From Candidatus Peregrinibacteria bacterium RIFOXYB2_FULL_33_20 (lineage in GTDB: Bacteria > Patescibacteriota > Gracilibacteria > UBA1369 > GWF2-33-10), in NCBI GenBank assembly GCA_001788835.1, contig MFXK01000025.1, positions 1 to 38,750 on the forward strand: 38,750 bases of DNA, read 5' to 3'. This document shows positions 24,430-32,853 of this stretch, piece after piece. Position numbers and translations under genes: made by a program. The notes below the pieces were generated by a model. The model saw nothing but the letters and a program-made list of their open reading frames with translations. It was not told where the DNA came from and searched no databases. Every line of letters begins with the position of its first letter. Positions within the stretch are counted from its first letter, which is position 1.

Positions 24430-25397
24430 TATACAAAATTTTTATATACTTTTAATGAATTATGATCTTTTTTCAAAATCGACACCAGTTTTGACTCAAA
24501 AAATCCAGCTATTAATGTAGCATTTAATGTAAATCTATCAAGAATTTCTTTACCAACTTTGATCCTATCAAATTCTACCTTATTTAAATCGATTTTTAAA
24601 AATATTTTTTGAACCATTTCGTCAATTGATATTACCTGTTCTCCAGAAACACTGGGTTGCAACGTAGTGTTTCGGACTATTTCTTCTAGCTTTTCTAAAG
24701 TCACGGCCTGATTTATGGTAAAAATTCCAATCTTTGTTCTTCTTAAATTACTCATCACTGCTCCACACCCTAATTTTTGTCCAATATCGTGAATTAGAGA
24801 ACGAATATAAGTACCGGAGGAGCAGTGGACAGTAAATAAAGAATATGGAATAGAGCATATAGGATGTGGAATATCAAAATTTAGAAGATTTGGGAATTTT
24901 TTTATAAATGATTCCATGTTCCATATCCCATATTCTATGCTCTCTATTTTAAAGATCTTCACTATCCTGCTTTTCATTTGAATCTCCTCCCCTGCCCTTA
25001 CTCTGTCTGAAGCTCGTTTGCCATTAATTTTTAAGGCGGAAAATTTCGGCGGAATCTGCTCAATTTTTCCTTCAAAACTTTGTAAAATATGTAATAAATT
25101 TTCCATCGTTACATTTTCCAATTTTAACTTTTCATTTTTAATTTTGCCAGTAATATCATATGTATCACTTTCCATTCCCAAAATCATCTCTGCTTCATAG
25201 ACTTTATCCAAACCAATCAAAAATTCCAAAAGTTTCAAAGCTTGCTTGCCAACGGCCACTAAAAGCAAGCCAGTAGCAATTTTATCCAAAGTGCCGGCAT
25301 GACCAATTGATTTTTCGTTCAAGATTTTCCTTAACTTAAAAATCACATCAAATGAAGTGAGTCCTTTTGGTTTATTGATTAATAGAAAACAATTCAC
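24429..25397 (-). CDS. truB: tRNA pseudouridine-55 synthase with an in-frame palindrome-encoded insert
   Basis: TruB converts U55 to pseudouridine in the T-loop of tRNAs. Motifs are LLINKPKGLTSFDVI, GHAGTLDKIATGLLL with catalytic D38, and CSSGTYIRSLIHDIGQKLG. The protein has 322 residues. Between VKIFKIESIE and FTVHCSSGTYIRSL, where about ten residues are usual, lies an extra stretch (about residues 149-186, including EYGIWNMES and PHPICSIPYSL). It is encoded by an imperfect inverted repeat (24839-24950). The catalytic parts are intact, so the enzyme is probably active. It heads the leftward unit continuing into the WecA-like gene. Confidence 0.93.
   Translation of the reverse strand: MNCFLLINKPKGLTSFDVIFKLRKILNEKSIGHAGTLDKIATGLLLVAVGKQALKLLEFLIGLDKVYEAEMILGMESDTYDITGKIKNEKLKLENVTMENLLHILQSFEGKIEQIPPKFSALKINGKRASDRVRAGEEIQMKSRIVKIFKIESIEYGIWNMESFIKKFPNLLNFDIPHPICSIPYSLFTVHCSSGTYIRSLIHDIGQKLGCGAVMSNLRRTKIGIFTINQAVTLEKLEEIVRNTTLQPSVSGEQVISIDEMVQKIFLKIDLNKVEFDRIKVGKEILDRFTLNATLIAGFFESKLVSILKKDHNSLKVYKNFV
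24839..24950. repeat. in-gene inverted-repeat element in truB (family B)
   Basis: The left arm (24841-24875) carries GAATATGGAATAGAGCATA and the right arm (24910-24945) carries CCATATTCTATGCTCT. AGAGCATA pairs with TATGCTCT, and AATATGG and TGGAAT blocks recur inverted. The arms are diverged and enclose about 35 bp. The unit is read in frame in truB. Confidence 0.6.
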
Positions 25398-25451
25398 AAT
25401 TTATATTTAAATATGTGTACAGTATTTTTTATAGCATTAAATTCATATTTT

Positions 25452-25460
25452 TGATATAAT
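25452..25460 (+). promoter_or_regulatory. extended -10 promoter of the phosphoketolase gene
   Basis: TGATATAAT, preceded by a T run, ends 31 bp before the ATG at 25492. It is the same extended -10 as at 3620 and 13855. Confidence 0.65.
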
Positions 25461-25491
25461 TTTATGAAATTATAAATTTTAAATTTTAGTT

Positions 25492-27873
25492 ATGGGGAAA
25501 AATAATAAAAAAGAGGTCATTTCTTGGTTGAATAAATTTTTACGATATACTGATTATATCAGCGCTTCTCAATTATATTTGCAAGATAATTTTTTTCTGG
25601 AAAATAAATTAACTTTTGATCATATCAAAAATCGTATTTTAGGTCATTGGGGGACAGTACCAGGTTTAAATGTAATTTACGCTCATTTAAATTATTTAAT
25701 TTACAAGCATGAATGTGAAATTTTGTTTATTTGTGGGCCAGGGCATGGAGCTCCAGCAGTGCTTGCAAATCTTTTTATTGAAGGAACTTTAGAGAAATTT
25801 TATCCAGAATTAACTCTGAATAAAAAAGGGACAAACGATTTAATCAAAAGATTCAGTTGGCCAGGTGGTTTTCCTAGCCATGTCACCCCCTTATTACCAG
25901 GTTCGATTCTGGAGGGTGGAGAATTAGGCTATAGTTTATCCACTTCTTATGGAGCGGCTTTTGACAATCCTGATTTGATAGTGGCTTGTGTAGTAGGAGA
26001 TGGCGAAGCGGAAAGCGGGCCAATGGCGGCTTCATGGCATGCTAATAAATTTTTGAATCCCAAAACTAGCGGTGCTGTATTGCCGATCTTGCATGTTAAT
26101 GGCTACAAAATCTCGAACCCTACCATTTACGGTACGATGGATGATAACGAATTGAAAAATTTATTTATTGGTTATGGTTATGAACCAATTTTCGTGGAAG
26201 ACAATGACACAATCCATGATGACATGATAGCGGCATTAGAAAATGCTTATCAAAAAATTCGAAATATTCAAAAACTAGCCAGAACAGAGAATAAAATGAT
26301 TAAATCTAAGTGGCCTATGATTATTTTCCGTAGTTTAAAAGGACAAACTGGTGTCAAGACCTATCATGATAAAAAAATTGAAGGCACTTATCGATCGCAC
26401 GGTATTCCTTTAGCTAACCCTAAAACTGATAAAGAACAATTAACTTTGGTTGAAACGTGGTTGAAAAGTTATAAGTTTACGGAACTTATTGATGAAAATG
26501 GATCGCCATTTCCTGAAGTTACCACTTATTTGCCAAAAAACAAACTAAGAATGGGCTTAAATCCGCATGCCTTAGGTGGAAACATCAGAAAAGAATTAAA
26601 TTTACCAGATCTTAAAGATTATGAAATTAAACCTCTAAATAGAGGTGAGACTATTGCTGGAAATACTAGTATTGGGGCCCAATATTTACGAGATATTTTT
26701 AAGTTAAATGCGAAAGCAGCTAATTTCAGGTTTTTTTGTCCTGATGAAACTGAATCAAACAAAATGGAGGCGATGTTTGAAGCTACCAAAAGAGGCTATG
26801 TCTGGCCAATTAAAAGTTATGATGACAATATTTCCACCGACGGCCGAGTTACTGAAATGTTGAGTGAACATACTTTGCAAGGAATGTACGAAGGATATTT
26901 ATTGACTGGCAGACATGGTTTTTTTGCTACTTATGAAGCATTTGCCCCTATCGTCTCTAGCATGGTTGATCAATACGCCAAATTTCTTAAACAGGCTATG
27001 AGAGTTGATTTTCGACCGCCAGTTTCTTCTATGAATTTTATTTTAACTAGTCTTGGCTGGAGGCAAGATCATAATGGATTTTCACATCAAAATCCAAGTT
27101 TTATTAGTAATGTTTTAGAAAAACATGGTGAATTTTGCAGTGTCTATCTGCCCGCTGACGCCAATATGTTGATTTTAGTTTTGGAGGATTGTTTGAAACG
27201 CACCAATGCCATTAATGTCATCGTATCTTCTAAACAGCCTATAGCACAATGGTTGACCCTTAATGAGGCTCGTCAACAAATGAAAGAAGGTATCATGGCC
27301 TGGGATTTTATTGACCCAGAAGGGACTAAAAACCCAGATATTATTATGTCTTCAGCTGGTGATCATATTACTGAGGAAACTTTAGCCGCCATCTGTTTGT
27401 TGAAACATTATATTCCTGAACTCAAAATTAGATATGTAAATGTTTCTGAATTAACCGCTCTTGGCGTTGGTGATGAATGTCATTCCCTTGGCCTTTGTGA
27501 AATAAATGGGAAAAATTTTTATAAATATTTTACGGAAGACAAGCCGATTATTTTTAGCTTCCACGGTTATCCTGCCACTATACACAAACTCACCTGGGGG
27601 CATGAAGTTTCACATCGTATGAGCATACATGGATACCTAGAAGAAGGCACCACTACCACTCCTTTTGATTTATTAGTTGATAATAAAATTAGTCGATACC
27701 ATTTAGCAATTGATGCGATTCAACGAACAATCGATATTAATCCCTACGTCAAAGCCAAAGCTAATGAATTAATCACCTTATTTGAACAAAAAATTAAAAA
27801 CCATGAAGCTTACATTGTGAAATATGGGAAAGACAGCAAGGAAATCGAGTGTTTCAAATTCCACAACAAATAA
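25492..27873 (+). CDS. xfp: xylulose-5-phosphate/fructose-6-phosphate phosphoketolase
   Basis: The 793-residue protein has the standard phosphoketolase length. This ThDP enzyme splits xylulose-5-P (or fructose-6-P) with phosphate into acetyl phosphate and glyceraldehyde-3-P (or erythrose-4-P). Family marks are GHWGTVPGLNVIYAHLNYLI, FICGPGHGAPAVLANLFIEG, and the ThDP/Mg motif GDGEAESGPMAASWHANKF near residue 169. HVNGYKISNPTIYGTM, FRSLKGQTG and the C-terminal HGYLEEGTTTTPFDLLVDN are also present. Acetyl phosphate would give ATP through acetate kinase, which is not encoded in this window. It is a single gene with its own extended -10 promoter, ending 3 bp from convergent rplY. Confidence 0.96.
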   Translation: MGKNNKKEVISWLNKFLRYTDYISASQLYLQDNFFLENKLTFDHIKNRILGHWGTVPGLNVIYAHLNYLIYKHECEILFICGPGHGAPAVLANLFIEGTLEKFYPELTLNKKGTNDLIKRFSWPGGFPSHVTPLLPGSILEGGELGYSLSTSYGAAFDNPDLIVACVVGDGEAESGPMAASWHANKFLNPKTSGAVLPILHVNGYKISNPTIYGTMDDNELKNLFIGYGYEPIFVEDNDTIHDDMIAALENAYQKIRNIQKLARTENKMIKSKWPMIIFRSLKGQTGVKTYHDKKIEGTYRSHGIPLANPKTDKEQLTLVETWLKSYKFTELIDENGSPFPEVTTYLPKNKLRMGLNPHALGGNIRKELNLPDLKDYEIKPLNRGETIAGNTSIGAQYLRDIFKLNAKAANFRFFCPDETESNKMEAMFEATKRGYVWPIKSYDDNISTDGRVTEMLSEHTLQGMYEGYLLTGRHGFFATYEAFAPIVSSMVDQYAKFLKQAMRVDFRPPVSSMNFILTSLGWRQDHNGFSHQNPSFISNVLEKHGEFCSVYLPADANMLILVLEDCLKRTNAINVIVSSKQPIAQWLTLNEARQQMKEGIMAWDFIDPEGTKNPDIIMSSAGDHITEETLAAICLLKHYIPELKIRYVNVSELTALGVGDECHSLGLCEINGKNFYKYFTEDKPIIFSFHGYPATIHKLTWGHEVSHRMSIHGYLEEGTTTTPFDLLVDNKISRYHLAIDAIQRTIDINPYVKAKANELITLFEQKIKNHEAYIVKYGKDSKEIECFKFHNK

Positions 27874-27876
27874 AAT

Positions 27877-28554
27877 TTATTCTTTATCCTTGGTAGGAGC
27901 GCCAGTAGTAGGTTGATCTTTTGAAGCTTCTGTAGGAGTAGCGCCTTCAACAGTTGTAGTGGCCGCTGTTGTTTCCTCTGCTTTAATTTCTTCTTCGGCT
28001 TTTGGCTTAGTAGCAGTCACAATTACATCGTCCAATGAATCTAAAATTTCTATTACAGGATTCACAACAATATCTCTAAGGTGAATGCTGGTATGAAAAT
28101 CTTTAACAGGAGTTACATCAACTTCGATTTCGTGAATAAGATCTTTTGGCAAGCATTTTATATTGACTTCTTTTTTCTGATATTCCAAAGTACCGCCAAA
28201 CTCTGTTACCGCCGCGGCCTTACCAACAAAAATGAATGGCACTACTGCGTGAATTGGTTTATTCATATCCACCATTACTAAATCAACGTGTTCAATTGTT
28301 CCATTTACTGGGTGATATTGCACATCTTGCACCATTACATCTAATTGATCAGCAAAATCTTCTGTTTGAAGTTTTAATACAGTGCTATAACCAGCGTTTT
28401 TAAAAATTTTACGAAATTCTTGATAATCAATTTGTATAGGCATAGCGTTTTTTTTGTTGCCATAACAAATGCAAGGAATAAGTGATTTAGCTCTTAAATA
28501 TTTTGCTTTCACAGCAAGATCACGTTTTTTGGCAGTAAGAGTAAGGGTTGACAT
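27877..28554 (-). CDS. rplY: 50S ribosomal protein L25 (general stress protein Ctc type)
   Basis: With the ATG at 28554 the protein has 225 residues (MSTLTLTAKKRDLAVKAKYL). A longer TTG reading from 28608 adds residues unlike the family and is rejected. The N-terminal 5S rRNA-binding domain (RAKSLIPCICYG ... VQDVQYHPVNGTIEHVDLV) is followed by the TL5/Ctc C-terminal beta domain (GGTLEYQKKEVNIKCLPKDL). An acidic, Thr/Ala-rich tail follows (KAEEEIKAEETTAA to the end), a common low-complexity tail in this family. A promoter with 17-bp spacing lies at 28648-28676, giving a leader of about 85 nt. Confidence 0.95.
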   Translation of the reverse strand: MSTLTLTAKKRDLAVKAKYLRAKSLIPCICYGNKKNAMPIQIDYQEFRKIFKNAGYSTVLKLQTEDFADQLDVMVQDVQYHPVNGTIEHVDLVMVDMNKPIHAVVPFIFVGKAAAVTEFGGTLEYQKKEVNIKCLPKDLIHEIEVDVTPVKDFHTSIHLRDIVVNPVIEILDSLDDVIVTATKPKAEEEIKAEETTAATTTVEGATPTEASKDQPTTGAPTKDKE

Positions 28555-28647
28555 TGTAAAAGTTTTAAATTTTAGATTTTCAGATTCAAAAGAGTTTAAA
28601 GTCTCCAAAAAAAGTTTAAGGAAGCAGTAAACTCAAAAGCAAAAGGA

Positions 28648-28676
28648 ATTTTATGGTAATAGGCTTAAAAATGCAA
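28648..28676 (-). promoter_or_regulatory. sigma70-type promoter of rplY
   Basis: On the minus strand, TTGCAT (28676-28671) and TAAAAT (28653-28648) are separated by 17 bp, about 94 bp upstream of the preferred ATG. Confidence 0.5.
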
Positions 28677-28724
28677 GAATTTTTTTTAGAGTTAGATCAG
28701 GCAATGCTTTTCTAGGAGGTATTA

Positions 28725-29948
28725 TTATTCATACCTCAACGCTTCAATCGGATTTAATTTTGCCGCTCTTCTGGCCGGGTAATAACCAAATACTATGCCA
28801 ATGCCAGCAGATACGCCAAAAGCTAAAAGAACTGAAGATAGTGATACAACGGTAGTGACACTAAATAGTTTACCAACTAAAATTGAGATGCCCCAACCTA
28901 ATATTATTCCAAATAAACCTCCTAGAAAAGTTAACATAATAGATTCCACTAAAAATTGTTTGGATATGTCGCTTTTTGTTGCTCCAATTGCTTTACGTAA
29001 ACCAATTTCCCTGGTTCTTTCGGTCACGCTGGTCAGCATCATGTTCATGATGCCAATTCCTCCCACTAGCAAAGAAATACTGGCAATGGCTCCTAATAAG
29101 ATAGTAAAAGTACCAGTGACTGAAGAAGCAGTGGAAACAATATCAGCCTGATTCATGGTACTAAAATCAGCCAAAGCAGGGTCTTTTATTTTATGTCGTT
29201 TTAAAAGAATATTAGTCACCTCTGTTTGTACTTGAGTCATGGAGTTAGAATCCTGAACTTGAATGTTAATAGTACTCAGATAACTATTGCCAATTAAAAA
29301 GCGTTGAGCGGTAGATAATGGTATAAATACACGATCATCTTGATCGCCAAAACCTGTACCTCCTTTTGACGCGGTAATGCCAATTACTGTAAAAAGTATG
29401 CCGTTAATTTTAATTTGCTTGCCAACTGCTTCAGCGCCTTCACCAAATAAGTCATCTCTGGTAGTTGTCCCCAAGACCGCTACCTTGGAAAAATTACGAT
29501 TTTGTTCGTTAGTAAAAAAATAACCGCTATCAATTTCTAGATTACGAACACTAGTATAATTATTTGTTGTTCCTATAACCTGAGTGTTAGTGTTTTTATC
29601 TTTAGCGGTAATTTGATAACGAGAATCAACTTCAGGAGCCACTGCTCTGACGCCATTAACATCTGATTGTATGACTTCACTGTCTTCTAAAGTTAAACTT
29701 TGAGCACTACCTCTGCCACTACTCACTGGTCCGCTTACACCTCGACTCTGGCCTGGCATTACCAAAATCAGATTAGATCCAATGGATTCGATACTGGTTT
29801 GAATAGATTGTTGAGCGCCTTGTCCGATAGATATCATGCCAATCACCGAACCTATGCCAATAACAATACCAAGCATAGTTAGTCCTGATCTAACTTTGTT
29901 GGCAGTAATGGCTGTATACGTTTCATGTAGTAGGTCTTTGATGTTCAT
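28725..29948 (-). CDS. MacB-like ABC transporter permease
   Basis: The 407-residue protein has the MacB/FtsX layout. One N-terminal helix (SGLTMLGIVIGIGSVIGMIS) precedes a large extracytoplasmic domain (about 50-265, with SLTLEDSEVIQSDVNGVRAV and FGDQDDRVFIPLSTAQRFL). Three C-terminal helices follow, with the family motif MNMMLTSVTERTREIGLRKAIGA. The nucleotide-binding domain is a separate protein encoded immediately upstream (16-bp gap). Such systems use ATP to drive mechanotransmission, pushing substrates through the adaptor rather than across the membrane. It is the last gene of the leftward adaptor-ATPase-permease operon. Confidence 0.93.
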   Translation of the reverse strand: MNIKDLLHETYTAITANKVRSGLTMLGIVIGIGSVIGMISIGQGAQQSIQTSIESIGSNLILVMPGQSRGVSGPVSSGRGSAQSLTLEDSEVIQSDVNGVRAVAPEVDSRYQITAKDKNTNTQVIGTTNNYTSVRNLEIDSGYFFTNEQNRNFSKVAVLGTTTRDDLFGEGAEAVGKQIKINGILFTVIGITASKGGTGFGDQDDRVFIPLSTAQRFLIGNSYLSTINIQVQDSNSMTQVQTEVTNILLKRHKIKDPALADFSTMNQADIVSTASSVTGTFTILLGAIASISLLVGGIGIMNMMLTSVTERTREIGLRKAIGATKSDISKQFLVESIMLTFLGGLFGIILGWGISILVGKLFSVTTVVSLSSVLLAFGVSAGIGIVFGYYPARRAAKLNPIEALRYE

Positions 29949-29964
29949 AAGAGAAAGCTAAGAG

Positions 29965-30651
29965 TTAAGAGCTGAGAGTGTTGTCTTCCAAAATATTTCC
30001 ATCTCTAATTGTTATTATTCTGTCAGCATGTTGTGCTATTTCTTGATCATGTGTAATTAAAATAATTGTGTGTCCTTTTTCTTTATTTAGCCTAGAAAAA
30101 GTTGCTAATACAATCTCTCCTGTTTTCGTGTCTAAATTGCCAGTCGGTTCATCTGCCAGTATTAAACTAGGATCATTGACTAATGCTCTAGCAATGGCTA
30201 CTCTTTGCATTTGCCCGCCGGAAATTTGGTTGGATAGGTTAAGCCATCTATCTTCGTCTAAACCAGCCGCTAACAAAGCTTTTTTTGCCTTTTCCAGTCT
30301 TTCATTTTCAGGAATATTAGCATATATAAGAGGTAGCATAACATTTCTAAGCACAGTTGTCCTAGGCAGTAAATTAAAAGCCTGAAATACAAAACCGATT
30401 TTGTTTTTACGAATATGAGCAAGTTTGTCTTCAGATAACTGAGACACATCTTCTCCACCTAATAAATATTGCCCGCTGGTTGGGCTATCCAAAGCTCCTA
30501 AAATATGCATTAGCGTAGATTTACCAGAACCAGATGGCCCAGTAATAGCCACAAATTCTCCTTCATTGATAGTAAATGATACATTTTTCAGAACCTGGGT
30601 TTCAAGGTTAGCAGTTTTATAAATCTTATTAATATTTAGACATTGAATCAT
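29965..30651 (-). CDS. MacB/LolD-type ABC transporter ATP-binding protein
   Basis: The 228-residue ATPase has Walker A GPSGSGKSTLMH (38-49), a Q-loop (FVFQAFNLLPRTT), the signature ISGGQMQRVAIARAL, Walker B LILADEPTGNLD and the H-loop ILITHD. The sequence class matches the lipoprotein and macrolide exporter group. It pairs with the permease encoded downstream. It begins about 60 bp after the adaptor gene, so the three genes probably form one operon whose substrate is unknown. Confidence 0.95.
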   Translation of the reverse strand: MIQCLNINKIYKTANLETQVLKNVSFTINEGEFVAITGPSGSGKSTLMHILGALDSPTSGQYLLGGEDVSQLSEDKLAHIRKNKIGFVFQAFNLLPRTTVLRNVMLPLIYANIPENERLEKAKKALLAAGLDEDRWLNLSNQISGGQMQRVAIARALVNDPSLILADEPTGNLDTKTGEIVLATFSRLNKEKGHTIILITHDQEIAQHADRIITIRDGNILEDNTLSS

Positions 30652-30710
30652 GATTAATTATTTAATTGATAGAGACATATTATAATGCGTCTGTACTGAC
30701 ATTTAAAATT

Positions 30711-32705
30711 TTATTGAGCCCTGAAATTACCGCCGCCTTCTCCACGCAATAAATTTAAAGGCGAAGCGGAACTTGGCGTATTTGTTAGACTTGTAGTAAC
30801 AATTCTTAAAACTATCGAATCCCCTTCTTTTAAACCGCTGGTGATTTCCGTATTATTATCATCAGCGAGCCCTGTTTCTACTGTTTGACGTTGAGGTCTT
30901 TCGTTAGAAGTCACTTCGTCAGTTATTTTGTCAATTTTTTTATAAACACTGTAATCAGTTAAAGTTTGGATAAATTGATCGTTATTAGTTGATTTAATTG
31001 CTTCTGTTGGTACTAGCAAAATATTTTCTTTAGAATCAATAATAATTTGAACTGTAGCGCTCATGCCCGGCTTAATACGTTCATCTTGCCCATTCAGTGA
31101 AATTTTAACATTGTAGCTAACTACTCCCTGACTAACGGTACCAATGGTATCAATTTCCGCTACCTGTCCATCAATAGTTAGCCCATCAATAGCGTCTAAT
31201 GATAAGATAGCTTTTTGTCCTACTTTAACTTTCGCCGCATCAACTTCATTGAGAGAAATTTGAGCCATTTGATTTTCCGTCAATAAAGTAGCTATGGCAG
31301 TTGAAGATGACACTACATCACCTTGTTGTACGCTAAGATTAGTAATTATCCCATCAAAATTAGCTTTAATATAATATTGTAGCAAATTATTTTTGGCGTC
31401 AGCTAAATCGCTAGTTCTTTGTTGGATAGTCAGCTTTTGTGATTTAATGTCCAAAGGATCAGTGCCGTTTTTTAGTTCATCGAGATTAGCTTGAGCTTGT
31501 GCCAATTTCTCTTTAGCGCTGGCAATATCATCATTACTGGCTCCATTTTTAAGGTCTTCTATGGCGTTTTTTTTCTCACCTAGTGTTTCCTGAGCCGTAT
31601 CAATAGCATTTTGAGCCTTGGCTAAATTAATCGGCAAATCCTGTTTGATGGTATCAATGGTGTCCTTATCACTTTGTAAAGTATTGATCATGCCGTTAAT
31701 GGTAGAAATATCGCTTTGTATTATAGAATACATGGCATCAATAACACTTGATATTGAGTACTGTTTGTAGTTTTTTAATTCAATGGCATCAAACATATTT
31801 TTGACGTCCTCTAAAGTTTTGGAAATTATTTTAACTGTATTTAAAGTTTCAGAAATTAATTGATATTTAGTGTCATTATCACTAGTAGTGTTGGCATTCT
31901 GAAAATCAAGCACATTTGCATCATAGAGTGCTGTAGCCGCGCCATAATCATTATTGAAATTTATTATGTAAATAGAATTATCGCCTAATATCAATTCATA
32001 ATCTCCTATATATTCACCTGGTTTAGCATCTGTACCTCGCACATTTTTCAAATCATTCATTAATTGCGGTAATTGTAAAAAAGTATTAGATACAGCGGTA
32101 TAGCCATAATCATAAGAATTTTGTAAATCTAAGATGGCATTAGATTGGATTTGGTTGTAATTATTTTTAGCATCTTCCAGGTCCCTAGTAGCTTGCTCCA
32201 TCGTATTTTCTGCGGCTGTAATATCATTTTGATCAGCCGGAGCTAACAAGGTATTTAAAGCCCGTTGCTCATTATTAACCGCGTTTTCAGCCTGAATCAA
32301 AGAACTCTGGCTGGGTGGTTGCGTCATTTTACTAAGCGCTATTTGAGCGTTAGATAAACTGATTTCATTATCACTAATTTGTTTCTCGGCATCTTTACTG
32401 TCTATTTTCCCAATAATATCACCAGCTTTAACTTTATCACCATTTTTTATTGATAAATGTTGAAGTCGTCCTGACTGTTCGGGTTTAATATCGATTTGAT
32501 TAGTCGGTATCACTTGACCTGTGCCTGAAACAGAAATTTCTATATTGCCAATAGTAACTTTAGTAATTTCATAATGAGGAATAGTAACTGTTGGAAATAT
32601 TTTACCATAACTGTAATATCCAGTTGATAGCAAGATAATCCCAATAAAAACACTGTGTATTTTATGCGTGACAATTAAATGTTTTAAATATTTCAATTTT
32701 TCCAT
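30711..32705 (-). CDS. MacA/HlyD-type membrane-fusion adaptor with an unusually long helical hairpin
   Basis: The 664-residue protein has one N-terminal anchor helix (about 15-30). A split lipoyl domain (IDIKPEQSGRLQHLSIKNGD ... ANFDGIITNLSVQQGDVVSS) flanks a very long helical region (about 100-440), followed by beta-barrel segments (PGMSATVQIIID) and a C-terminal membrane-proximal domain. MacA adaptors are about 370 residues; here the hairpin region carries about 250 extra, including a Tyr/Asn-rich stretch (GDYELILGDNSIYIINFNND). Without an outer membrane the adaptor may span the wall or S-layer (inference). The gene heads the exporter operon, divergent from the response regulator. Confidence 0.9.
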   Translation of the reverse strand: MEKLKYLKHLIVTHKIHSVFIGIILLSTGYYSYGKIFPTVTIPHYEITKVTIGNIEISVSGTGQVIPTNQIDIKPEQSGRLQHLSIKNGDKVKAGDIIGKIDSKDAEKQISDNEISLSNAQIALSKMTQPPSQSSLIQAENAVNNEQRALNTLLAPADQNDITAAENTMEQATRDLEDAKNNYNQIQSNAILDLQNSYDYGYTAVSNTFLQLPQLMNDLKNVRGTDAKPGEYIGDYELILGDNSIYIINFNNDYGAATALYDANVLDFQNANTTSDNDTKYQLISETLNTVKIISKTLEDVKNMFDAIELKNYKQYSISSVIDAMYSIIQSDISTINGMINTLQSDKDTIDTIKQDLPINLAKAQNAIDTAQETLGEKKNAIEDLKNGASNDDIASAKEKLAQAQANLDELKNGTDPLDIKSQKLTIQQRTSDLADAKNNLLQYYIKANFDGIITNLSVQQGDVVSSSTAIATLLTENQMAQISLNEVDAAKVKVGQKAILSLDAIDGLTIDGQVAEIDTIGTVSQGVVSYNVKISLNGQDERIKPGMSATVQIIIDSKENILLVPTEAIKSTNNDQFIQTLTDYSVYKKIDKITDEVTSNERPQRQTVETGLADDNNTEITSGLKEGDSIVLRIVTTSLTNTPSSASPLNLLRGEGGGNFRAQ

Positions 32706-32771
32706 ATACTTAATAAGTAGGCATTAATAGCATTTTTACTCTAACAGAGTCATCTGAAGATAACATGTTAC

Positions 32772-32793
32772 TTAAGTGAAGATTAAGTGAAGA
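32772..32793 (+). promoter_or_regulatory. tandem 11-bp direct repeat, probable OmpR/PhoB-family operator
   Basis: TTAAGTGAAGA occurs twice without a gap (32772-32782, 32783-32793). A partial copy, CTGAAGA (32754-32760), lies exactly 22 bp upstream of the matching GTGAAGA. OmpR/PhoB-family dimers bind head-to-tail sites with 11-bp pitch. The repeat ends 3 bp before the -35 of the regulator promoter and lies between it and the divergent exporter operon. Confidence 0.65.
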
Positions 32794-32796
32794 TTT

Positions 32797-32825
32797 TTCA
32801 CAATTTGGAATTTACATAATATAAT
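32797..32825 (+). promoter_or_regulatory. promoter of the two-component system
   Basis: TTCACA (32797-32802) and TATAAT (32820-32825) are separated by 17 bp. An in-frame ATG at 32824 overlaps the -10, which excludes it as the start and favours 32854. Confidence 0.65.
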
Positions 32826-32853
32826 GATCTTGTTGAATTTCTCTAAAAAACAC

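Noticed and set aside
28555-28608. TTG-start extension of L25
   Set aside because: The family starts at the MSTLTLTAKKRD segment; the extension is low-complexity leader sequence.
32824-32853. Earlier ATG of the response regulator
   Set aside because: It overlaps the -10 TATAAT; the receiver domain starts properly at 32854.
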